Positions 7,384 to 15,350 of a stretch of DNA of 28,570 nucleotides are shown here, in pieces. Source of the stretch: Neisseriaceae bacterium (GTDB lineage: Bacteria > Pseudomonadota > Gammaproteobacteria > Burkholderiales > Neisseriaceae); NCBI GenBank assembly GCA_030146285.1, contig JASLBZ010000079.1, positions 1 to 28,570 of the forward strand, read 5' to 3'. The notes under the pieces were generated by a model. It was not told where the DNA came from and made no database searches. It was given only the letters and a program-made list of their open reading frames with translations. How positions within the stretch are numbered: position 1 is the first letter of the stretch; each line of letters starts with the position of its first letter. Made by a program: the position numbers and the translations under genes.

Positions 7384-7417
7384 AAAAAAGCAGCCTGAAA
7401 TTTCGGGCTGCTTTTTT
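7384..7417. terminator. Bidirectional terminator with uptake-sequence core
   Basis: AGCAGCC / GGCTGCT forms a stem that can extend through TGAAA / TTTCG, flanked by A-runs and T-runs. Its left arm reads AAGCAGCCTGAA, one base off AG-kingDUS. It serves the lipoprotein gene and the convergent yigZ. Confidence 0.85.
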
Positions 7418-7457
7418 ATTAATTTAAATACTAAACATTGATTTTTATAACAAATAA

Positions 7458-8060
7458 TCAAAATTTGGTGATTTTAACCGTTCGCATAGTCTCAATAACG
7501 TCATAAAACTGTTGATAACTTAGCAACGGTACAATAACGGTTAAATCACATTGCATGGCCAAGTCTTGTTTGATCACTTGTGCATTATTTTGCTTGATGA
7601 AATGCATCACATCGCTCATTTGTGGGTAATCAAAGACCAAATTGAGTTTCTTTTCCACATTCCTCTGGATAATAACCGCGTTTTTAAGCGATTCTAAGCT
7701 TGCAGCCTTATATGACTGTATCAAACCAGGTACACCCAGCAGTGTGCCGCCAAAGTACCGTACAACGATAATTAAAATATCGGTTAATTCAAAAGAATCA
7801 ATTTGTCCCAAAATCGGTCTACCAGCACTACCAGATGGTTCACCATCATCATTGGCTCTAAATTCTAAGCCATCAATACCCAATCGATATGCATAACAAA
7901 AGTGTACTGCTTTGTGGTGTTCTTTTTGTAGACAAATTAAATAAGGTTTAATGTCTTCTAAATGTTTGATTGGATAAGCAAAAGATAAAAACCGACTGCC
8001 TTTGCTTTTGTATTCTGCATAACTTGGTTTTTCAATAGTTTGATAAGTGGTTGTGGTCAT
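7458..8060 (-). CDS. yigZ: YigZ / IMPACT (UPF0029) family protein
   Basis: This 200-residue cytoplasmic protein has the UPF0029 N-terminal domain and its signature RANDDGEPSGSAGRPIL at about 68-84, preceded by SKGSRF and HHKAVHFCYAYR. The C-terminal ~70 residues fit the accessory DUF1949 domain of this family. The E. coli relative is structurally known but its molecular function is unsettled; the eukaryotic relative IMPACT acts in Gcn2 regulation. ATG 8060 gives the usual N-terminus, but the preceding bases are AT-rich without a clear ribosome site. Beyond its 5' end lies the long DnaA-box region. Confidence 0.88.
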   Translation of the reverse strand: MTTTTYQTIEKPSYAEYKSKGSRFLSFAYPIKHLEDIKPYLICLQKEHHKAVHFCYAYRLGIDGLEFRANDDGEPSGSAGRPILGQIDSFELTDILIIVVRYFGGTLLGVPGLIQSYKAASLESLKNAVIIQRNVEKKLNLVFDYPQMSDVMHFIKQNNAQVIKQDLAMQCDLTVIVPLLSYQQFYDVIETMRTVKITKF

Positions 8061-8633
8061 AAAAAATAAGCATACATTTAATAATTAATAAGATTTTATA
8101 TATATAAAAGGATGAAGTCGATGAACTTACATAATACTTGTGGATAAGTCAAATTTCAAATAGAAAACAAATAGATGTGGATATTTTTTCATGTGGGTAG
8201 CCTACTTTAAGCTTATCCACTGCTTTGTGAATAACTTTTCTACCCAATGGAGTTTTGTGAATAACCTGATGTTGTTCTTGGGGTTATCTTGTAGATCTGT
8301 GGATAACATTACTGATTTTTAAAATATTTTTTATTTCTGTTTTACTTTGTGTTTCTAATTAAAATCAATTGCTTATATAGATGTGCGCAGTATTTTTTAT
8401 CAATATGGATGAAATATTCGCCAATACCGGCTTGGTGTTGTTGATAGGTGATCCTGGTTTTGCTTGGGGAATGATTCTTAAAAAAATGCCGATGTTCAAT
8501 ATTTTTGAATATTAGCGAAGTAGAGTTCGTTCGAATTTTTGAAAATGGATGAAAGTTTAAGGCACTTATTCCAAAATCTGTGCAAAAAAAAGCCTACTTT
8601 TTAAAGTAGGCTTTTTTGACAAATTAAGATGGA
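8061..8633. other. Non-coding 573-base region with a DnaA-box cluster (candidate oriC or DnaA-binding locus)
   Basis: No convincing gene lies here. Six DnaA-box-like 9-mers fall within 168 bases: exact consensus at 8139-8147 and 8298-8306, and one-mismatch copies at 8176-8184, 8213-8221, 8226-8234 and 8256-8264. The first three are spaced exactly 37 bases apart, start to start. Directly to the right is an AT-rich tract (about 8308-8362), followed by AATCAATTGCTTA (8363-8375), an exact match to the IHF consensus WATCAANNNNTTR. This layout resembles a bacterial chromosomal origin, with DnaA boxes beside an unwinding element. No dnaA, dnaN or gidA is next to it, so a DnaA-titrating or regulatory locus remains possible. 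Confidence 0.55.
8583..8618. terminator. Bidirectional terminator after etfA
   Basis: The perfect 10-bp stem AGCCTACTTT / AAAGTAGGCT (8591-8600 with 8603-8612) has A-run and T-run flanks. On the minus strand it follows the etfA stop by about 20 bases. Confidence 0.88.
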
Positions 8634-9569
8634 TTAATTTTTTAATGCTGCAACCAATTCAGGAACCGCTGTGAACAAATCAGCAACCAAACCATAATCC
8701 GCTACGCTAAAGATTGGCGCATCAGGGTCTTTATTGATGGCAACAATCACTTTACTGTCTTGCATGCCGGCTAAGTGCTGAATTGCACCAGAAATACCCA
8801 CAGCAATGTAAAGTTCAGGCGCAACCACCTTGCCTGTTTGTCCAACTTGCGAATCGTTAGGCGCATAGCCTGCGTCAACAGCCGCACGAGAAGCGCCAAT
8901 AGCAGCACCTAGCTCATCAGCTAACGGCGTTAAAACGCTGTTAAACTGCTCTTGGCTTGCCAAAGCACGACCACCTGAAACAATCACTTTGGCTTGTGTT
9001 AATTCTGGACGATCTGACTTGGTTAATTCACGAGACACAAAACGGCTTAGGTTTTGTGCTGGTGTTGCTGCTACGGTTTCAATCACTGCATTGCCACCTT
9101 CGCTTGGGGCTGCATCAAATCCAGTAGCACGAATGGTCAATACCAATTTGTCTTCGTTAGATTGCACCGTTGCAAAAGCATTACCAGCATAAATCGGACG
9201 CACAAATGTCTGCGCATCGATGATTTCAGTTAAATCTGAAATTTGCGACACATCTAACAAAGCGGCAACGCGTGGCAAGACGTTTTTACCCATGGCTGTT
9301 GCTGTTGCACCAATGTGGCTGTAAGGCGTAGCTAGGCTTACAATTAAAGGCGCAACCTCTTCAGCCAAAGCTGCTTCGTAATGTTCAGCATCTGCTAACA
9401 ATACTTTTTCTACGCCAGCAATGTTTTTAGCAGCATCTGCCACAGCACTTGCATTGTGACCTGCAACCAAAATATGTACCGCGCCTAATTTCGCAGCTGC
9501 AGTTACCGCATTTAGCGTTGCAGGGCTTAATTCTTGATTATTGTGTTCAGCAATAACTAAAACAGTCAT
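8634..9569 (-). CDS. etfA: Electron transfer flavoprotein alpha subunit
   Basis: This 311-residue FAD-carrying subunit of ETF passes electrons from acyl-CoA and related dehydrogenases to the ETF-quinone oxidoreductase. The N-terminal domain begins MTVLVIAEHNNQELSPATLNA. The C-terminal FAD domain holds VSGGRALAS near 195, then VGQTGKVVAPELYIAVGISG near 235-255, IQHLAGM, and INKDPDAPIF near 276, the standard EtfA signature. GGGAG lies about 7 bases before the ATG. It is 11 bases downstream of etfB and is surely in the same operon. No dehydrogenase or etf-QO gene is adjacent, so the electron donor is unknown. Confidence 0.96.
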   Translation of the reverse strand: MTVLVIAEHNNQELSPATLNAVTAAAKLGAVHILVAGHNASAVADAAKNIAGVEKVLLADAEHYEAALAEEVAPLIVSLATPYSHIGATATAMGKNVLPRVAALLDVSQISDLTEIIDAQTFVRPIYAGNAFATVQSNEDKLVLTIRATGFDAAPSEGGNAVIETVAATPAQNLSRFVSRELTKSDRPELTQAKVIVSGGRALASQEQFNSVLTPLADELGAAIGASRAAVDAGYAPNDSQVGQTGKVVAPELYIAVGISGAIQHLAGMQDSKVIVAINKDPDAPIFSVADYGLVADLFTAVPELVAALKN

Positions 9570-9580
9570 TATTTTCTCCC

Positions 9581-10330
9581 TTAGATTACTTTAGCTTCGT
9601 TTTTCAGTTTTGCCACGAGTTCAGCAACACTGTCCACTGTAATGCCAGCAGAACGTGCTTTTGGTTCAGCGACTTTAACTTGTTTTAAACGTTGCTCAAT
9701 GGCAATGCCCAAATCAGCTGGTGTCAATTTATCTAAAGGTTTTTTCTTCGCTTGCATGATGTTTGGTAATTTAACATAACGAGGTTCATTTAAACGCAAG
9801 TCAGTACTGATTACTGCTGGCAAACTCAAAGCAACCGTTTCCAAACCACCATCGATTTCACGAGTCACAAGCACTTCGCTATCGCTTAATTCAACTTTGC
9901 TGGCAAATGTACCTTGAGGTGCATTCATCAAAGCCGCTAGCATTTGAGCCGTTTGGTTCGCATCGTCATCAATGGCTTGCTTACCCAAAATCACAATATT
10001 TGGATTTTCTTTGGCAACAACTGCTTTTAATAATTTTGCGACCACCAAAGGTTCTAATACTTCATCTGTTTCAACATGAATAGCGCGATCAGCACCCATT
10101 GCTAAGCCTGTGCGCAATGTTTCTTCACATTGTTTCACACCCAAAGACACCACAACGATTTCGTTGATTTTGCCAGCTTCTTTTAAGCGAACAGCTTCTT
10201 CTACGGCAATCTCATCAAACGGGTTCATCGACATTTTTACGTTACCGATATCAACGTCTGTTTCATCGGCTTTCACGCGAACTTTAATGTTGTAATCGAC
10301 AACACGCTTTACGGCGACTAAAGCTTTCAT
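9581..10330 (-). CDS. etfB: Electron transfer flavoprotein beta subunit
   Basis: This 249-residue AMP-binding partner of EtfA starts with MKALVAVKRVVDYNIKVRVK. It carries the family segments SMNPFDEIAVEEAVRLKE near residue 34, VVSLG, LRTGLAMGADRAIHVE near 72 and ILGKQAIDDDANQTAQMLA near 114. It matches the housekeeping group I ETF of proteobacteria rather than the FixA or bifurcating type. The gene order etfB-etfA with an 11-base gap is typical. AGGAGAGAGGAA precedes the start. The 184-base gap to waaC has a short GGTAA / TTACC inverted repeat but no confident promoter. Confidence 0.96.
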   Translation of the reverse strand: MKALVAVKRVVDYNIKVRVKADETDVDIGNVKMSMNPFDEIAVEEAVRLKEAGKINEIVVVSLGVKQCEETLRTGLAMGADRAIHVETDEVLEPLVVAKLLKAVVAKENPNIVILGKQAIDDDANQTAQMLAALMNAPQGTFASKVELSDSEVLVTREIDGGLETVALSLPAVISTDLRLNEPRYVKLPNIMQAKKKPLDKLTPADLGIAIEQRLKQVKVAEPKARSAGITVDSVAELVAKLKNEAKVI

Positions 10331-10514
10331 AGAGTTCCTCTCTCCTTAATAATTTAATAAACAGATATGGGTAAAAAAATTACCATCTGAGACTCAAAAA
10401 GAATTTTGTCATTCTGCCAATGTTACCTTGATAAAACAAGCAAAAGAAATACTAAACAAACTTTTCACTTCATTACATTGGTATTATTGATCATTGGCTT
10501 ACTGAAAAAATCGC

Positions 10515-11486
10515 TTATTTTTGTTGCGAGGCAGCAAAAACTTGCTGCCAAAGATTAAAAACATCACTAACCGATGGGTTTTCTTGCTTATTCCCAATAT
10601 TTTGTGCCCATTTCGAGGTTTGAACACCGGTTAAATGCGGATTGGAGTCCAAATAGATACCCACAATGGGTTTATCAAAAGCATTGGCAAGATGCAGTAA
10701 TCCTGTATCCACGCCAATGACTGATTGGGCATTTTGCAATAATAAGGCAGCCTGTAATAAAGAATACCGCGGGCAAATGTGGATAAAATTATGGTTTTCT
10801 TGCAAACGTTTTGCTCGAGCAAGTTCAGACTCATTGCCCCAAGGTAAATAAATTGGCATTTGGGTTTTCTGGTACAGTAATTCAAAAAAAGCATGCCACT
10901 TATCCTCAGGCCAGAGTTTTTCATCTTTGCTGGTGGCATGTAAAACCACATGATAAGGGCCATTTATCCCCAAATCTTCTGTTAATTCAGGCACCTGAGC
11001 ACCAAAACGAATGGCACTTGAAAATGTGTACTCAAATATTTGTGCAAAAAGCTCACGATTGCGCCAAATGGCATCTTCACCATGTTTAACCGCATATTTT
11101 TGTTGATAAAAATAACTGGCCAAAGGCTCTCGAATGCTTTTTTTATCAAAGCCAGCAATCGTGGTTTGTGGATAACGCGCAAACCATGCACTTTTCAGTA
11201 AACCTTGGCTATCAATAACCAAATCAAAATTTTCTGTTAATAATTCTTGTTTTAAAGCCTGCATTTGTTGGCGGGTTTCAGACTTGAATAAATGTTTTCG
11301 CCAATAACGCCATTTTAAGGTGTGTACTTTTTTTACAAATGGATGCAAACGCGCAATATCAGCAAATCCGGCTTCACAAAGCCAATGCAGTTGTATATGT
11401 GGATGATTTTTAGCCAAATCATCAATGGCTGGCAAGGTGTGGATTAAATCCCCCATGCTCGATAGACGAACCAATAATACTTTCAT
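10515..11486 (-). CDS. waaC: Lipopolysaccharide heptosyltransferase I (WaaC/RfaC), GT9 family
   Basis: This 323-residue GT9 glycosyltransferase adds the first L-glycero-D-manno-heptose to the Kdo of the LPS inner core at the cytoplasmic face of the inner membrane. It opens with MKVLLVRLSSMGDLIHTLPA, typical of the family. YDLVIDSQGLLKSA-like sequence appears near 90-100, HATSKDEKLWPEDKW near 190, IYLPWGNESE near 220, and the sugar-nucleotide site GVDTGLLHLANAFDKP near 270. WaaC is chosen over WaaF on the LVRLSSMGD start and overall pattern. The ribosome site is weak. It is divergent from trmO. Unusually, the coding region contains two exact DnaA-box words and an uptake-sequence variant. Confidence 0.9.
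   Translation of the reverse strand: MKVLLVRLSSMGDLIHTLPAIDDLAKNHPHIQLHWLCEAGFADIARLHPFVKKVHTLKWRYWRKHLFKSETRQQMQALKQELLTENFDLVIDSQGLLKSAWFARYPQTTIAGFDKKSIREPLASYFYQQKYAVKHGEDAIWRNRELFAQIFEYTFSSAIRFGAQVPELTEDLGINGPYHVVLHATSKDEKLWPEDKWHAFFELLYQKTQMPIYLPWGNESELARAKRLQENHNFIHICPRYSLLQAALLLQNAQSVIGVDTGLLHLANAFDKPIVGIYLDSNPHLTGVQTSKWAQNIGNKQENPSVSDVFNLWQQVFAASQQK
10745..10756 (+). repeat. Candidate uptake-sequence variant AGGCAGCCTGTA inside waaC
   Basis: This is the second of three identical copies of this variant, one base from AG-kingDUS. Confidence 0.5.
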
Positions 11487-11552
11487 GTGTTTATCAATCT
11501 AAAAATTCAGTTAACATTCTAACCTAGAAATACCTTCATTTAGGAAATTTGA

Positions 11553-12248
11553 ATGCTAAAGCAAAGTTATACCATTGATGTGATTGCCCATGCAAAAACA
11601 CCATATAATCAAAAGTTTGGAATTGCAAGACAGCCTGGCATTGTGACCGCCAGTTATACACATATTATATTGGAAAAAGCATTTTCTTTGGACAGTGTTC
11701 GTGGTTTAGAAGAATTTGGTTATATCTGGGCACAATTTGTCTTTCATGATGCCATTGAAGATGGTTGGTCAGCCTTGGTTCGTCCACCGCGTTTGGGTGG
11801 AAAAATCAAAAAAGGGGTTTTTGCCACCAGAAGTCCACACAGACCCAATCATTTGGGTTTGTCTTTATTGCAGCTTATTGACATTCAATATGTGAATAAG
11901 CAAGTTGTTTTAATTTGTGCCGGCTCTGATTTACTGAATGGCACACCGATTGTGGATATCAAGCCCTATATTCCGTTTGTTGAAGCCCATCCTGAAGCTG
12001 CGAGTGGTTTCGTTGATGGACCACCAAAAATGTTAAATATTGTGTGGACAGAATCAGCCAATTTACAAAGTTTGCAGTTTGGTTTAACTGAAGACAAAAA
12101 AATGCTCATTAATCAAAGTATTGCACAAGATCCCAGACCTGCTTATCAGAATATAGCAGATAGGGTTTATGTGATGATGGTTGAAAATATGCAAATTAAA
12201 TTTAATATTCAAGAAGATACTGCTTACGTTTTAGAAATAATGGGATAA
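11553..12248 (+). CDS. trmO: tRNA (N6-threonylcarbamoyladenosine37-N6)-methyltransferase TrmO (TsaA family)
   Basis: This 231-residue SAM-dependent enzyme methylates t6A37 to m6t6A37 in tRNAThr. The family core is clear: FGIARQPGIV near 23, LEEFGYIW near 52, HDAIEDGWSALVRPPRLGG near 65-83, then GVFATRSPHRPNHLGLS near 88-104. After that come LLNGTPIVDIKPYIPFVEA near 128-146 and the C-terminal DPRPAY motif near 194. The length matches E. coli TrmO. TAGGAA is placed about 6 bases before ATG 11553. The gene is divergent from waaC with a 66-base gap. It depends on the t6A pathway, whose TsaC is encoded about 7 kb to the left. Confidence 0.93.
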   Translation: MLKQSYTIDVIAHAKTPYNQKFGIARQPGIVTASYTHIILEKAFSLDSVRGLEEFGYIWAQFVFHDAIEDGWSALVRPPRLGGKIKKGVFATRSPHRPNHLGLSLLQLIDIQYVNKQVVLICAGSDLLNGTPIVDIKPYIPFVEAHPEAASGFVDGPPKMLNIVWTESANLQSLQFGLTEDKKMLINQSIAQDPRPAYQNIADRVYVMMVENMQIKFNIQEDTAYVLEIMG

Positions 12249-12612
12249 AAATTTTTAAATTTTTTTCCATTATTCTTTCTATTAGCTTTCTATTTATAAA
12301 TGGATGATTATGATGTACTTTGATTTTGCTTGTGTATAACCTAGTTTTTATTTTAATAACAGTAGCTTACTGCAATATTTTATTGTGTTTAAATGGGCTT
12401 TAAAATATGTGCCAATTGTGCATAACTTTGGTTTTTTTTAAAAAATGTGGACAAGGTTGAGTTGTTAAACGTGTAGATTAATTATTATGTGCACAAGTTA
12501 ATTGTCATAATAGGTATAATCTATCAGTGGTATGGAAATTTAATCGAATCAAAGTACTTAGCTGTTTTACAATAAGCAGTAATCGGATTGAAAAAAGAAG
12601 AATGGAAAAAAT
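12249..12612. other. AT-rich 364-base gap upstream of lpxC
   Basis: No gene is seen. The stretch is very AT-rich and holds degenerate DnaA-like words (TGTGTATAA at 12330, TGTGCATAA at 12417, TGTGGACAA at 12446), none exact. TATAAT at 12515-12520 is a possible -10 element for lpxC, but no -35 element stands at the right distance. No terminator is evident after trmO. Confidence 0.5.
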
Positions 12613-13527
12613 ATGTTGCAAAGAACCGTCGCAAAAACCATTAGCGTAACCGGCGTGGGTTTACACTCTGGTGAGCGTGTTGCTTTGACTTTACATCCTG
12701 CGCTTGCAAACACAGGCATTCGTTTTTGCCGAACAGATTTACAAGAAGAGCAGGGCAAACCGATTTTGGTTGCCCCACATTTGATTAACGATACCCGTTT
12801 GTCTTCCACTATCGTGACCGATTTGGGCGTGCGAGTGGGGACGATTGAGCACATTATGTCGGCATTCTCAGCCTTTGGTATTGATAATGTCTTGGTGGAG
12901 TTAAACGCGCCAGAAGTGCCAATTATGGATGGCTCAAGTTTGCCATTTATCTATTTGCTGCAAGATGCTGGCGTGAAAGATTTACCGGCACAGAAGAAGT
13001 TTTTACGGATATTAAAACCCATCGAAGTGATTGAAGGCGATAAATGGGTTAAATTCTTGCCTTATGAAGGCTATAAGGTCACTTTAACCATCGAGTTTAA
13101 TCATCCTGTGTTCAACCAAAGCAATCAAACCCACACCATTGACTTTGCTGGTGCTTCGTATTTGGATGAAATCGCTCGAGCTCGCACTTTTGGCTTTATG
13201 CAAGAAGTTGAGTTGATGCGCAGCCATAACTTGGGTTTGGGTGGCAATTTGAACAATGCAATTGTGATTGATGATTTGGATGTCTTAAATCCTGAAGGTT
13301 TGCGTTACCCAGATGAATTTGTACGCCACAAAATATTGGATGCCATTGGTGATTTGTATGTGATTGGCCATCCGATTATTGGTGAGTTTGTGGGGCACAA
13401 GTCGGGCCATGCCATTAACAATGTTTTGCTGCGCAAGGTTTTGTCTGATCCGACTTGCTACGAATGGGTGAGTTTTGAAGAAGAGGGCAGCTTACCGGGT
13501 GCATTTCATGAGTTGCCAGAAAACTAA
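12613..13527 (+). CDS. lpxC: UDP-3-O-acyl-N-acetylglucosamine deacetylase LpxC
   Basis: This 304-residue zinc hydrolase catalyses the first committed step of lipid A synthesis. It begins MLQRTVAKTISVTGVGLHSG as the family does. Catalytic motifs are EHIMSAFSAFGIDN near 77 (general base Glu and first zinc His), APEVPIMDGSS near 98, ARARTFGFM near 190, VRHKILDAIGDL near 236 (the other zinc His and Asp) and GHKSGHAINN near 260 (catalytic His). The enzyme is essential in most Gram-negative bacteria. The start is ATG 12613; an overlapping ATG at 12602 is in another frame with a short reading frame. Its stop codon overlaps an exact uptake-sequence word, followed by a terminator shared with putP. Confidence 0.97.
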   Translation: MLQRTVAKTISVTGVGLHSGERVALTLHPALANTGIRFCRTDLQEEQGKPILVAPHLINDTRLSSTIVTDLGVRVGTIEHIMSAFSAFGIDNVLVELNAPEVPIMDGSSLPFIYLLQDAGVKDLPAQKKFLRILKPIEVIEGDKWVKFLPYEGYKVTLTIEFNHPVFNQSNQTHTIDFAGASYLDEIARARTFGFMQEVELMRSHNLGLGGNLNNAIVIDDLDVLNPEGLRYPDEFVRHKILDAIGDLYVIGHPIIGEFVGHKSGHAINNVLLRKVLSDPTCYEWVSFEEEGSLPGAFHELPEN

Positions 13528-13538
13528 GGCAGCCTGAA
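13527..13538 (+). repeat. Candidate DNA uptake sequence (AG-kingDUS), exact copy at the lpxC stop
   Basis: AGGCAGCCTGAA starts on the last base of the lpxC stop codon. Placement at gene ends is common for uptake sequences in Neisseriaceae. Confidence 0.7.
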
Positions 13539-13563
13539 ACGGCATAGCGTTAAGCGTTGATAC

Positions 13564-13594
13564 AAAAAAAAGCACAGCTTATGCTGTGCTTTTT
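13564..13594. terminator. Bidirectional terminator between lpxC and putP
   Basis: The perfect 8-bp stem AGCACAGC / GCTGTGCT has a TTAT loop, with A-run and T-run flanks. Confidence 0.9.
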
Positions 13595-13611
13595 GATGTC
13601 TGACAAGAATA

Positions 13612-15153
13612 TTATTTTACGGCTTCTTGGTAAGAGGCTTCGGCACGTTCAAAGCGCTCAACCATTAAGTTAGAAGGCTCTTTGTCCATTTTGCTGGCAA
13701 TAATAATTGCAATGGTTGCCAAGATAAAGCCAGGAATGATTTCATACAAACCGGTGATTTGTGCCAAAGATTGACCACCAAAACCTGTTGTCCAAAGGAT
13801 AATGGTGATGGCACCAACCAACATACCAGCAATCGCACCACGGCGCGTCATGCGTTTCCACAACACAGACAACAAAATCACTGGGCCAAATGCAGCACCA
13901 AAACCAGCCCAAGCATATGACACCAATGCTAGGATGTGGCTATTGGGGTCTTGTGCCAATGCAATGGCAACCAACGCAATCACCAATACCATGGCACGAC
14001 CAAACCACACCAATTCTTTTTGGCTGGCTTTAGGGCGAACCAAACCTTTGTATAAGTCTTCGGTTAGTGTGCTTGAACAAACCAATAATTGGCAGCTTAG
14101 GGTACTCATGACTGCGGCCAATACGGCAGACAACACCACGCCAGCAACCCAAGGGTTAAACAAGATTTTGGTGGCTTCTAGAAACACCATTTCATTGTTT
14201 TCAAATACCACACCAGCGGCTTTCCAGCTTGAAATTTCCGAGAAGAATGCATAACCAAAGAAACCTGTGGTAACAGCGCCCATCAAGCAAAATACCATCC
14301 AAATCATGCTCACACGGCGGGCATTTTTCATGGTTTTGGCACTGTCAGCAGCCATGAAGCGTGCCAAAATGTGCGGCTGACCGAAGTAGCCCAAACCCCA
14401 AGCCAATAAAGAAATAATGCCGACAAAACTCATGCCTTCAAACAAATTCCAACGAGAAGGTTCAATTTTGTTCAGAATTTCCATGGTGCTCAGTGAGTTA
14501 TTGGCAACTTGGTCGATGGCAATAAAGCAAAAAATTGGCAGCAAAATTAAAGCGAAAATCATTAAGGTTGCTTGAACGGTATCCGTCCAGCTGACTGCTA
14601 AATAACCACCAATAAACACATAAGCAATTGTGGCAATGGCACCATACCAAATTGCATGCTCATAGCTTAAGCCAAAAGTGGTTTCAAATAATCGTGCACC
14701 AGCAACAATGCCAGAGGCACAGTAAATGGTGAAGAAAATCAAAATGATAATGGCAGAGACAATACTGATAATGCGGCTATTGTCTTGAAAACGTTGGGTT
14801 AAGTACTCCGGAATGGTCAATGCGTCATTGCACACTTCGGTGTGAACACGCAATCGACCGGCCATGATGTACCAGTTAAGCCAAGCGCCACAACACAAAC
14901 CAATGGCAATCCAGCTTTGAGACAGACCAAATGCAAAAACGGCACCAGGTAGGCCCATTAGCAACCAACCACTCATATCAGATGCACCAGCAGACAGGGC
15001 AGTAACAACCGTACCCATCTTTCGGCCGCCTAGAATGTAGTCGGATAAGTTTTTTGTTGAGACATATGCGTAAAGACCGATGGCAATCATTGCGATGGTG
15101 TAAATCACAAATGTGTACTTCATCGGTGCCATGTTAAAAGTTTCCTCAAGCAT
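13612..15153 (-). CDS. putP: Sodium/proline symporter PutP
   Basis: This 513-residue transporter of the sodium:solute symporter family has about 13 hydrophobic segments and imports proline with Na+. Typical features are YILGGRKMGTVVTALSAGASDMSGW near 37-60 (the Ser-rich TM2 site), GAWLNWYIMAGRLR near 88 and TIPEYLTQRF near 112. SWTDTVQATLMIFAL is near 190, and VLAAVMSTLSCQLLVCSSTL lies in the middle, where PutP has conserved Ser and Thr residues. AGGAG is placed about 8 bases before ATG 15153. It is divergent from putA with a 272-base shared control region, the arrangement known from enteric bacteria, where PutA represses both genes. It ends at a terminator shared with lpxC. Confidence 0.95.
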   Translation of the reverse strand: MLEETFNMAPMKYTFVIYTIAMIAIGLYAYVSTKNLSDYILGGRKMGTVVTALSAGASDMSGWLLMGLPGAVFAFGLSQSWIAIGLCCGAWLNWYIMAGRLRVHTEVCNDALTIPEYLTQRFQDNSRIISIVSAIIILIFFTIYCASGIVAGARLFETTFGLSYEHAIWYGAIATIAYVFIGGYLAVSWTDTVQATLMIFALILLPIFCFIAIDQVANNSLSTMEILNKIEPSRWNLFEGMSFVGIISLLAWGLGYFGQPHILARFMAADSAKTMKNARRVSMIWMVFCLMGAVTTGFFGYAFFSEISSWKAAGVVFENNEMVFLEATKILFNPWVAGVVLSAVLAAVMSTLSCQLLVCSSTLTEDLYKGLVRPKASQKELVWFGRAMVLVIALVAIALAQDPNSHILALVSYAWAGFGAAFGPVILLSVLWKRMTRRGAIAGMLVGAITIILWTTGFGGQSLAQITGLYEIIPGFILATIAIIIASKMDKEPSNLMVERFERAEASYQEAVK

Positions 15154-15233
15154 GGGTATTTCTCCTAATTAAATTTTTCAAGATATTTATTGGGCTGTAA
15201 GGCTTATTTATAAAGCATCTTGGTACGGCCGCT

Positions 15234-15263
15234 ATTGTAAGATTTATCTGTTTTTATGTACAA
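15234..15263 (-). promoter_or_regulatory. putP: Likely putP promoter
   Basis: On the minus strand, TTGTAC (15263-15258) and TACAAT (15239-15234) are separated by 18 bases, about 80 bases before the putP start. Confidence 0.5.
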
Positions 15264-15316
15264 CTGAACAAAAGATTAGCATAAAGATTCTAAATTCAGC
15301 TAGATAAGATTTGTAA

Positions 15317-15350
15317 GGTTGCACCTTTACAATATTTGGGTTGCACCTTT
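15317..15350. promoter_or_regulatory. Two identical GTTGCA repeats: probable PutA operator
   Basis: GGTTGCACCTTT occurs at 15317-15328 and again at 15339-15350, 22 bases apart and thus on nearly the same face of the helix. The E. coli PutA ribbon-helix-helix domain is known to bind sites with the core GTTGCA in the put control region. This PutA has the same domain, so autoregulation through these repeats is a strong inference. The second copy covers the putative putA -35 element. Confidence 0.75.

Noticed and set aside
8405..8515. A 36-codon open frame starting at ATG 8405 in the DnaA-box region
   Set aside because: There is no ribosome site before it, no recognisable family, and its length is within what chance gives; it lies next to origin-like signals and is left as non-coding.
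12330..12454. A second DnaA-box cluster upstream of lpxC
   Set aside because: The words TGTGTATAA, TGTGCATAA and TGTGGACAA each deviate from the consensus at an informative position and are widely spaced; AT-rich sequence can give such words by chance.
12602..12649. ATG 12602 as an alternative start just before lpxC
   Set aside because: It is in another frame and stops after about 15 codons; the LpxC N-terminus matches the family from 12613.
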